The notes under the pieces were generated by a model. That model did no database searches. It was not told the origin of the DNA and saw only the letters and a program-made list of their open reading frames with translations. The translations under genes were made by a program, and so were the position numbers. Below are positions 1-5,770 of a stretch of DNA of 9,233 nucleotides, piece by piece; position 1 is the stretch's first letter; every line of letters begins with the position of its first letter. The stretch comes from Lachnospiraceae bacterium (GTDB lineage: Bacteria > Bacillota > Clostridia > Lachnospirales > Lachnospiraceae), in the NCBI GenBank assembly GCA_009774585.1, contig VSOA01000147.1, positions 1 through 9,233 on the forward strand. The letters run 5' to 3'.

Positions 1-938
1 ATGTGATTGTTGTGGGTGGCGGAAATGTTGCTATCGACGCGGCGAGAGTGAGTACGCGCTGCGGCGATGGTAAAGTGTCCATGTTCTGTCTGGAGAGCCG
101 CGATGAGATGCCTGCCAGCCGTGAAGAGATTCTGGAAGCAACGGAAGAGAAGATTACTATCCATAACGGTTGGGGTCCGAAAGAGATTCTGACTGAGAAC
201 GGTAAGGCAGTGGGTGTGGTCTTCAAGAAATGTACTCGTGTATATGACGAGAATCATCGGTTTGCACCAGTGTATGATGAGAATGATACGATGACCGTTC
301 CCTGCGCAAGCGTCATCTTCAGCGTAGGGCAGGGAATTGTATGGGGAGACCTGCTGAAAGACACCAAGGTCGAGCTTCGGCCAAACGGCGGTGCGATTGC
401 CGACAAATTGACGTATCAGACGGCAGAACCGGATATCTTTGTGGGCGGTGACGTTTACACCGGACCGAAGTTTGCGATTGACGCGATTGCTGCCGGACGC
501 GAGGGAGCGATTTCTCTGCACCGCTTCGTACATGAACACTGTACGTTGACCATTGGAAGAAACAGAAGGGATTTCATAGAACTGGATAAAGAAAATATTT
601 TCATTGCAAGCTATGACAATACTGACAGGCAAAGACCGGAGAAGGCGGAGGAAGCGCAGGCGCGTTCGTTCCGCGATTTATCACATACGCTGACGGAGGA
701 ACAGGTGAAAGCGGAGACTTCCCGCTGCCTTAGCTGCGGCGCTTCGGTGGTTGATCCGAATAAATGCATCGGATGCGGAATCTGTACGACGAAATGTGTA
801 TTTGATGCGATATCTCTTCACAGAGAACTGCCGGGCTGCTCTACGATGATACCTTCAGAAGATAAGCTGAAGTATATTTTGCCGAATATGATTAAACAGC
901 CATTAAAGATTAAGTTTGCGCGTAAAGACAAGACGTAA
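1..938 (+). CDS. FAD/NAD(P)-dependent oxidoreductase with C-terminal 4Fe-4S motif (5' end missing)
   Basis: This is the C-terminal 311 residues of a flavoprotein of the glutamate synthase small subunit (GltD)-like family; the start lies before the window and the first complete codon is at base 3. The visible part opens with a dinucleotide-binding loop, VVGGGNVAIDAAR (residues 3-15), which is the NAD(P)H site. A typical FAD-binding motif follows, PDIFVGGDVYTGP (143-155) with AIDAIAAGREGA (158-169). The tail carries a CLSC pair (C242, C245) and a ferredoxin-like C255-x2-C258-x2-C261-x3-C265 that should bind one [4Fe-4S] cluster; the proline usually found after the last cysteine is valine here. 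The family moves electrons between NAD(P)H and ferredoxin-like or partner Fe-S subunits in the cytoplasm. The partner and true substrate are not visible. hypA follows 134 bases downstream on the same strand, across a structured spacer. Confidence 0.85.
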   Translation, partial: VIVVGGGNVAIDAARVSTRCGDGKVSMFCLESRDEMPASREEILEATEEKITIHNGWGPKEILTENGKAVGVVFKKCTRVYDENHRFAPVYDENDTMTVPCASVIFSVGQGIVWGDLLKDTKVELRPNGGAIADKLTYQTAEPDIFVGGDVYTGPKFAIDAIAAGREGAISLHRFVHEHCTLTIGRNRRDFIELDKENIFIASYDNTDRQRPEKAEEAQARSFRDLSHTLTEEQVKAETSRCLSCGASVVDPNKCIGCGICTTKCVFDAISLHRELPGCSTMIPSEDKLKYILPNMIKQPLKIKFARKDKT

Positions 939-951
939 TCAGAGATGAAGA

Positions 952-1040
952 AGACATGAAGATATACTAAGGCTGTATAGAACACAGCCTTAGTATATCT
1001 AAGTCATGTCTGGGAGAATGCAAGAAGCGTGAATTCTCCG
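952..1040 (+). repeat. Composite intergenic foldback element, copy 1
   Basis: The spacer between the oxidoreductase and hypA folds almost completely. A perfect 17-bp stem pairs 960-976 with 984-1000 around a 7-base loop, and it is extended by an 8-bp stem (952-959 with 1004-1011) past a 3-base bulge. A second hairpin follows at once, GGAGAAT (1013-1019) with ATTCTCC (1033-1039). That second hairpin resembles the one at 1500-1527 in sequence and position, whereas the long foldbacks of the two copies are unrelated. There is no U-run after either stem, so an intrinsic terminator is unlikely. The function is unknown; it could affect mRNA processing or stability, or be a repetitive extragenic or miniature mobile element. 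Confidence 0.75.
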
Positions 1041-1072
1041 TTTGCCGATAGTTTGGATGGAGAGATAGACAG

Positions 1073-1417
1073 ATGCATGAATTAGGCGTTGTATTTCATA
1101 TTATGGATAGTCTGGAAAAGGTCGCCGCGGAGAATGAAGTGGAGGGTATCTCTAAGGTGGTTCTGGAACTGGGTGAGGTATCTACAGTGATTGAGTCCTA
1201 TCTGCAGAATTGCTGGAAATGGGCGGCGAAGAAGCGGGAGCTTTTTGCGGAGGCCGAGCTGGTTGTGGAAATGCTCCCTGCAGTTACTTATTGCGAGAGC
1301 TGTGAAAAGACTTATTCTACAGTGGAGTACGGAAAGATATGTCCCTATTGCCATAGCCCGGACACATGGCTCTTACAGGGAAGTGAATTTAATATCAAAG
1401 AGATAGAAGTGTATTAG
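1073..1417 (+). CDS. hypA: HypA-type nickel metallochaperone
   Basis: The 114-residue protein matches HypA in length and layout. It begins Met-His-Glu, where the N-terminal amine and His2 form the known nickel site. It has a central beta/alpha region, and a zinc knuckle with cysteines at 74, 77, 90 and 93 (CESC, 12 residues, CPYC). HypA passes nickel to HypB and on to the [NiFe]-hydrogenase large subunit; relatives serve urease or have no known hydrogenase client. The start is supported by GGAGAG (1059-1064), 8 bases before the ATG. No other hyp or hydrogenase gene is visible. Its neighbours are a flavin/Fe-S oxidoreductase and a polytopic membrane protein, so its client here is uncertain. 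The stop codon overlaps the first bases of the next structured element. Confidence 0.9.
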   Translation: MHELGVVFHIMDSLEKVAAENEVEGISKVVLELGEVSTVIESYLQNCWKWAAKKRELFAEAELVVEMLPAVTYCESCEKTYSTVEYGKICPYCHSPDTWLLQGSEFNIKEIEVY

Positions 1418-1528
1418 TGTGAGAAGAACTTCTAGAGCTCACAGCAAAGGCTGTTTCGCTAAGAAGTTCTACGATTTGCCAAGCAATCGTTCTCACACTG
1501 GAGAATGCCAAAAATGCGGCATTCTCCG
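1416..1528 (+). repeat. Composite intergenic foldback element, copy 2 (three-way junction plus hairpin)
   Basis: This nearly fully paired block fills most of the spacer between hypA and the membrane protein gene. Stem 1 pairs 1416-1424 with 1491-1499. Inside it, stem 2 pairs 1425-1433 with 1462-1470 and encloses a small ACAGC/GCTGT hairpin (1441-1454). Stem 3 pairs 1471-1476 with 1485-1490. The three stems abut with no unpaired junction bases. Immediately after comes a perfect 10-bp hairpin, GGAGAATGCC (1500-1509) with GGCATTCTCC (1518-1527), similar to the one at 1013-1039. No U-run follows, so it does not look like an intrinsic terminator. The function is unknown. Confidence 0.75.
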
Positions 1529-1567
1529 CACGGATTTGAGGTTGAAAAGAGAAAGAGAGGGATTGAT

Positions 1568-2602
1568 ATGTTTCATTTAAGCGGAGGTATGATTGGCTGG
1601 CAGATTTTAGGCTGGGTGCTTGTTTTTGCCGGATTGGTCATTATGAACGAAATTGCACGCCGTACGAAAATCGGCGGAGGAATCTGCTTCTTTGCGATTC
1701 CGGCGGGATTGACCGTGTATTTTATTTCTATTTATGTGGGCGCTGCAAAAGGTGCGGAGTGGGCGCTTACGAACCAGACTTATGTACATATGAACAGCTG
1801 GTTCCACTATGCGAAACTGTATGCGGCACTGGCAGGATGTATCGGTTTCATGATTATTAAGTACCATTGGGGGAAATTAGGAAAATCCCATGCATTTAAG
1901 GTATTTCCGTTTGTGATCGTCGCAATTAACATTCTGATTGCGGTGGTGTCTGATTTCGAGTCTGCCGTCAGGGCAGGCGACATCATGGGCGGCTGGTGGA
2001 AATCTTCCGAAGGCGTATGGCTCTACGGCGGCTGGTGGAATATCTTGAATGGTATTGCGGGACTCATCAATATTGTCTGTATGACAGGCTGGTGGGGGAT
2101 TTACTCATCCAAGGATAAAAAGGATATGCTCTGGCCCGATATGACATGGCAGTTTATTCTTGCATATGATATCTGGAATTTCCAGTATACTTACCTGAAT
2201 CTTCCGACTCATGCGTGGTATTGCGGATTTGCGCTTCTGCTGGCTCCGACAATTGCAAATGCGCTCTGGAATAAAGGCGGATGGATTCAGAACCGCGCTA
2301 ACACGCTGGCGTTGTGGTGTATGTTTGCGCAGGTATTTCCGCTGTTTCAGGATGGCAGCCGGTTTACTACGGTTTCTTCCGTGTACGGAGCGGCAGGAGC
2401 GGCAGCGGCTTTCGGAGAAGCGATGCCGACTACTGCGAATCCGACGGCGCAGGGAATTATTTCCGTACTCTCTATCGTGGTGAATATTGTGGTATTTGCG
2501 GTGATTTTGAAACGTGCGAAGGCACAGAAGAAGAATCCATATACGAATGAGATATTTACGGATCAGAAAGATTTTATTTTAGCGATGAACAGGGCGGAAT
2601 AA
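1568..2602 (+). CDS. Tryptophan-rich polytopic membrane protein of unknown function (possibly DUF5692-like)
   Basis: This is a 344-residue integral membrane protein with about eight or nine hydrophobic segments, near residues 10-29, 37-58, 79-99, 111-128, 156-179, 192-210, 217-234, 246-260 and 295-315. The C-terminal tail is charged (KRAKAQKKNPYTNEIF). It is very rich in tryptophan (19 residues), with WW pairs at 143-144, 156-157 and 175-176. I recall a DUF5692 family of similar proteins in gut Clostridia, but that assignment is from memory and unverified. No transporter or enzyme motif is recognisable. The start at 1568 is preferred over an in-frame ATG at 1505 because AGAGAGG (1554-1560) lies 7 bases before it and the upstream 21 codons fall inside the GGAGAAT hairpin. 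It is the last gene of the plus-strand block and is followed by a terminator. Linkage to hypA suggests a shared process, but this is inference. Confidence 0.8.
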   Translation: MFHLSGGMIGWQILGWVLVFAGLVIMNEIARRTKIGGGICFFAIPAGLTVYFISIYVGAAKGAEWALTNQTYVHMNSWFHYAKLYAALAGCIGFMIIKYHWGKLGKSHAFKVFPFVIVAINILIAVVSDFESAVRAGDIMGGWWKSSEGVWLYGGWWNILNGIAGLINIVCMTGWWGIYSSKDKKDMLWPDMTWQFILAYDIWNFQYTYLNLPTHAWYCGFALLLAPTIANALWNKGGWIQNRANTLALWCMFAQVFPLFQDGSRFTTVSSVYGAAGAAAAFGEAMPTTANPTAQGIISVLSIVVNIVVFAVILKRAKAQKKNPYTNEIFTDQKDFILAMNRAE

Positions 2603-2612
2603 AATAACAAAG

Positions 2613-2657
2613 AAGGGGCACTCAAAGGCGAAGAGCCGCAGAGTGTCCCTTGATTTT
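2613..2657. terminator. Likely bidirectional intrinsic terminator
   Basis: An 11-bp stem (2613-2623 with 2641-2651, one G-T pair) closes over a 17-base loop that can form a GGC/GCC minihairpin. It is followed by TGATTTTAG on the plus strand, and on the minus strand by a T-rich run (complement of 2601-2614). It lies 10 bases after the membrane protein stop codon and 28 bases beyond the stop of the convergent minus-strand gene, where a shared terminator is expected. Confidence 0.8.
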
Positions 2658-2685
2658 AGAATGAATAATCATAGCCATAGACAGA

Positions 2686-3438
2686 CTACGGCTGTTCCAA
2701 AACAATTCCGGTGGATGCCATGAGACGCGCCGCCCATTCTTCCGTCCGGCAGAAAACGATGCATTCCTGATAACCGTCGCTGGTTACATACATATGTTTG
2801 TCAGTACTCTGCTCGGAAATCACATCATTCATGAAAGTAAGCATTCCCACATCAAACCAATCATAATAAACGGTAGCATTATACTGATACGATTTGCCGT
2901 TACAGGTGAAAGAAATAGTTTGCGTGCCGGTGCCGGATTCGTAATCGACTTTGCTGGTATCTTCTGAAATATCCGTGAACACAAGGTCATCTCCGGCAAT
3001 TTCGGCGACGCTGTTCACAAAGGTAGTGTACATAGTGTCAAGATCCATACATTCCATGTCAAAGCAGAAGAATTGTCTTGGTTCGTTTGACAACTCCGCA
3101 GCCTCGTCCTTATAGAGCTGCCAGTCGATGTTCGTGAGAATCATGCCGTTTATCTGGTTGATATCCATTGATTCTAAGATTTCAGCAGGAAATGAAGCGA
3201 AGCTTTCGGCGATTTTATCCTCTACCGACGTTGCGTCGATACCAAGTTCTTTTAACTTAGTGATTTGTTCGTAAACTATTATGGTTACCTCCTCTTGTGT
3301 AATGCCATTTGCATATAATGAGCCGACGCCGGCAGAAGGCATCTGCCCCATGCTGTCATTGTCAAAATAGCGAAACGTCATGGCGATTGCTAACATGATC
3401 AGAGGGATTAAGAGTGCAATAAATGTGCTCCGGTGCAT
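2686..3438 (-). CDS. Membrane-anchored extracytoplasmic protein of unknown function
   Basis: The 250-residue protein begins with a short basic N-terminus and one hydrophobic segment (residues 5-21, FIALLIPLIMLAIAM), best read as a signal anchor or uncleaved signal peptide. There is no lipobox cysteine. The rest is acidic and soluble-looking: a helical region (about 48-115), then a strand-rich region with aromatic patches (TISFTCNGKSYQYNATVYYDWF, 174-195, given with C179) and a C-terminal segment near 215-240. Cysteines occur at 125, 130, 179, 226 and 230. I do not recognise the family. The start is supported by GAAAGG (3448-3453) 9 bases upstream. It follows the Rrf2 regulator after a 198-base gap in which I found neither a convincing terminator nor a convincing promoter, so cotranscription with the nif genes is possible but unproven. 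Confidence 0.7.
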   Translation of the reverse strand: MHRSTFIALLIPLIMLAIAMTFRYFDNDSMGQMPSAGVGSLYANGITQEEVTIIVYEQITKLKELGIDATSVEDKIAESFASFPAEILESMDINQINGMILTNIDWQLYKDEAAELSNEPRQFFCFDMECMDLDTMYTTFVNSVAEIAGDDLVFTDISEDTSKVDYESGTGTQTISFTCNGKSYQYNATVYYDWFDVGMLTFMNDVISEQSTDKHMYVTSDGYQECIVFCRTEEWAARLMASTGIVLEQP

Positions 3439-3636
3439 GTGACTTGACCTTTCATAAGTTACTGTTTAAAATCAGTGTCTACAAGATACGCGTATGGGAG
3501 TTTCTTGACATAAATAAATGCCGTTACATGGCGTTTCAGCCTACATTAAACGAAGAAAATAATCCATACATAAAGCAGTTTTTAGAGAAAGAATTGTGTG
3601 CAGGTTTATCGCTTCAAAACTGACAAAGCAAGATAT

Positions 3637-4038
3637 TTATTCCATTATATCCGATAATGTAATTCCGTCAAAGTAGGTATTTGTAAGTTTATAAAATTCT
3701 GACCACATCGGTAATGTTTTGCAGGTTTCAGAGTGCTCGCATGCATCTGCATTACAGCTCAGACATGCTACCGGGGCAAGATCGCCTTCTGTCAGGCGCA
3801 GAATGTCTCCGACCCGGTAGCTATCCGGAGCAGAGGTCAGCCGGTAGCCGCCGCCTTTTCCCTGAAGTCCTTCGATCATCTTGTTTTTTGTTAAAACGGG
3901 AAGAATACGTTCCAAATACTTCAGAGAGATGTTTTGTCTTTTGGCAACCTCTTTCATCGGGACAAACCCATTTCCGTAATTTTCTGCCAGATCAATCATC
4001 ACTCGAAGCGCATACCTTCCTTTTGTTGAAATCAGCAT
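3637..4038 (-). CDS. Rrf2-family, IscR-like Fe-S-sensing transcriptional regulator
   Basis: The 133-residue protein has the Rrf2 layout. It opens MLISTKGRYALRVMIDLA, followed by a winged helix-turn-helix (about 25-50, including ISLKYLERIL), then the wing GKGGGYRL (60-67). A cysteine cluster sits at C92, C95, C100 and C106, where IscR holds its [2Fe-2S] cluster, so a labile cluster is likely. IscR-type proteins report Fe-S status and control iscS/iscU genes. The start at 4038 is chosen over an ATG eight codons upstream because AGAGGTGA lies just before it and family members begin here. The gene is last of the Fe-S group, after nifU, and has its own promoter. A role as an Fe-S-responsive regulator of this operon is inferred; a cysteine-responsive CymR-like role is less likely given the cysteine cluster. 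Confidence 0.88.
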   Translation of the reverse strand: MLISTKGRYALRVMIDLAENYGNGFVPMKEVAKRQNISLKYLERILPVLTKNKMIEGLQGKGGGYRLTSAPDSYRVGDILRLTEGDLAPVACLSCNADACEHSETCKTLPMWSEFYKLTNTYFDGITLSDIME

Positions 4039-4040
4039 AG

Positions 4041-4078
4041 CCGTCACCTCTCTGCCGAACATTATACTATAGTGACGG
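4041..4078 (-). promoter_or_regulatory. Possible RBS-sequestering hairpin upstream of the Rrf2 gene
   Basis: On the minus strand, CCGTCAC (4078-4072) is perfectly complementary to GTGACGG (4047-4041), plus one inner G-U pair. The 3' arm ends 2 bases before the ATG at 4038 and covers the GGTGA part of the ribosome binding site. The 5' arm lies upstream of the start point expected from the local promoter (about 4054). Only transcripts reading through from nifU could therefore form the stem. A regulatory effect is inference. Confidence 0.4.
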
Positions 4079-4090
4079 TAAGTATATCAA
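4061..4090 (-). promoter_or_regulatory. Promoter of the Rrf2 regulator gene, overlapping the nifU stop codon
   Basis: On the minus strand, TTGATA (4090-4085) and a perfect TATAAT (4066-4061) are separated by 18 bases. The -35 box overlaps the nifU stop codon. The predicted start near 4054 leaves a leader of about 15 bases that still contains the ribosome binding site. This would let the regulator be made independently of metY-nifS-nifU. Confidence 0.65.
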
Positions 4091-4521
4091 GCGTCACTGC
4101 CATGTATACAGCTTTCAGAATCCGGCAGTAAGTCAAGTTCGTATTCCATATTGTTTTTTGCATAATAATCTTTTAATGCATTCTTGATTGCCTCTTCTGC
4201 AAGCACGGAACAATGTACTTTATGAGCCGGGAGGCCGTCTAACGCTTCGACAACCGCCTGATTGGTAAGCGCAAGCGCATCTGAGATGGGTTTCCCTTTA
4301 ATAAGTTCGGTTGCCATGGAACTGGAAGCAATAGCAGAAGCGCACCCGAATGTCTCAAATGTAGCGTCTGCAATTATGCCATTTTCAATTTTTAGATAAA
4401 CCTTCATAATATCTCCGCATTTGGCATTGCCGACTTCACCGATTCCGTCGGCATTCTCAATCATACCAATATTTCTCGGATTACGGAAATGATCCATAAC
4501 TTTTTCACTGTATAAAGCCAT
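4087..4521 (-). CDS. nifU: Fe-S cluster assembly scaffold protein NifU (Clostridium type, IscU-like)
   Basis: This 144-residue single-domain scaffold takes sulfur from the cysteine desulfurase and builds [2Fe-2S] or [4Fe-4S] clusters for transfer to apoproteins. It shows the family N-terminus (YSEKVMDHFRNPRNIG) and the three cluster ligands: C35 in AKCGD with D37 beside it, C60 in ETFGCASA, and C104 in KVHCSVLA. It lacks the ferredoxin-like and C-terminal Nfu domains of nitrogen-fixer NifU, so it is the short form. A fourth cysteine, C138, lies near the C-terminus. The start at 4521 is chosen over an in-frame ATG eight codons earlier because GAGGAGA stands at the right distance before it. It follows nifS by 39 bases on the same strand. 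Confidence 0.95.
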   Translation of the reverse strand: MALYSEKVMDHFRNPRNIGMIENADGIGEVGNAKCGDIMKVYLKIENGIIADATFETFGCASAIASSSMATELIKGKPISDALALTNQAVVEALDGLPAHKVHCSVLAEEAIKNALKDYYAKNNMEYELDLLPDSESCIHGSDA

Positions 4522-4560
4522 AATAATCTCCTCATTCTTACTCAATCTGCAGTAACCTTG

Positions 4561-5751
4561 TTATTTAATGATGAACTCTCTCTTGCCGTCTGCAAGATCC
4601 CTCCAGACAGGGGAAATGCTGCGCAGATATGCGACAACTTCTTTCACCGTCTTGATGGTGTACTCGATTTGTTCTTCCGTGTTTTCGTCCGAAAGCGTCA
4701 ATCGAAGTGAACCGTGGGCAACGTCGTGTACTCTGCCGATTGCGAGCAGTACATGACTTGGGTCAAGCGAGCCGGATGTGCAGGCGGAACCGGAGGAAGC
4801 GCAGATCCCTCTATCGTCAAGAAGCAGCAAAAGTGATTCGCCCTCAATTCCTTCAAAGCAAAAGCTCACATTGCCGGGAAGGCGGTTTAAGGCATCTCCA
4901 TTGAGGATTGAATGCGGAATTTGTGAAAGCCCATCGATAAGCTGATCACGCAGTATATGCAGCCGCTTGGCACGGTTATCCAGATGAGCGCAGGACTCTT
5001 TGAGTGCGGCAGCCATACCCATAATTGCGGGGATATTTTCAGTGCCGGCTCGCCTTCCGCGTTCCTGCGCACCGCCTTCGATCAGAGACGCCAACGGAAT
5101 CCCCTTTTTGGCATAAAGAACACCGATGCCTTTCGGACCGTGGAACTTATGTGCGGAAAGTGAAAGCATGTCGATATTCTGTTCTTTGACGTTGATATGC
5201 ATATGTCCTGCCGCCTGTACGGCGTCCGTATGAAAAAGGATATTATTTGCACGGCATATCTCACCGATCGCCTCTATCGGCTGAAGCGTTCCAATTTCAT
5301 TGTTGGCGTACATTACAGTCACTAGACAAGTGTCGTCACGGATAGCATCCGCTATTTGCTCCGGTAGGACAATACCGTTTTCGTGAACGTTAAGGAGCGT
5401 AATTTCAAAACCGTCCTTTTCCAATGCATTCAACGTGTGCAGTACCGCGTGATGCTCAAATGCCGTAGAAACAATGTGCCTTTTCCCGTTTCGCTGACCG
5501 ATGCGTGCGGCGGATATGAGCGCCTGATTATCTGCTTCGCTGCCGCCGGATGTAAATGTGATCTCCTCAGGCAAAGCGTTGATGCACTCGGCAATCTGTT
5601 TTCGCGCGTTTGTTAATACTTCGGATGCTGCCTGACCGATGGAATGGAGACTGGACGGATTTCCGTAAACGCCGTCCATATATGGGAGCATAGCTTCAAT
5701 TGCGGCTTTGCTCATTTTTGTTGTCGCTGCGTTGTCAAGATATATTTTCAT
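4561..5751 (-). CDS. nifS: Cysteine desulfurase (NifS/IscS type)
   Basis: The 396-residue PLP enzyme converts L-cysteine to L-alanine and leaves a persulfide on its active-site cysteine, which is passed to the scaffold NifU. Recognisable features are the N-terminal YLDNAATT, the EHHA histidines (H100/H101), the PLP lysine K202 in SAHKFHGPKG, RRAGTENI (233-240), and the catalytic cysteine C324 in SSGSACTSG on a mobile loop of the short-loop-length class used by NifS/IscS. Length is normal for the family. The start is preceded by AAGGCGA at about 8 bases. It lies 19 bases after metY and directly upstream of nifU, the usual desulfurase-scaffold pairing, so the three are very likely one transcript. 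Confidence 0.96.
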   Translation of the reverse strand: MKIYLDNAATTKMSKAAIEAMLPYMDGVYGNPSSLHSIGQAASEVLTNARKQIAECINALPEEITFTSGGSEADNQALISAARIGQRNGKRHIVSTAFEHHAVLHTLNALEKDGFEITLLNVHENGIVLPEQIADAIRDDTCLVTVMYANNEIGTLQPIEAIGEICRANNILFHTDAVQAAGHMHINVKEQNIDMLSLSAHKFHGPKGIGVLYAKKGIPLASLIEGGAQERGRRAGTENIPAIMGMAAALKESCAHLDNRAKRLHILRDQLIDGLSQIPHSILNGDALNRLPGNVSFCFEGIEGESLLLLLDDRGICASSGSACTSGSLDPSHVLLAIGRVHDVAHGSLRLTLSDENTEEQIEYTIKTVKEVVAYLRSISPVWRDLADGKREFIIK

Positions 5752-5770
5752 TGTTTATTCGCCTTATTAA

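Noticed and set aside
952..1040. Intrinsic terminator after the oxidoreductase
   Set aside because: The stem is strong, but neither hairpin is followed by a U-run; the same holds for the element at 1416-1528.
1505..1567. Upstream in-frame start for the membrane protein
   Set aside because: It would begin inside the GGAGAAT hairpin, with no proper ribosome binding site, and add a charged N-terminus. The ATG at 1568 has AGAGAGG at 7 bases.
3504..3532. TTGACA on the plus strand at 3504-3509 as a promoter
   Set aside because: There is no -10 box at suitable spacing and no plus-strand gene downstream.
3423..3623. 66-residue plus-strand ORF between the unknown protein and the Rrf2 gene
   Set aside because: It overlaps the start of the minus-strand gene, has no ribosome binding site, and shows no recognisable domain. 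A 32-residue tail from an internal ATG near 3527 looks protein-like but cannot be supported.
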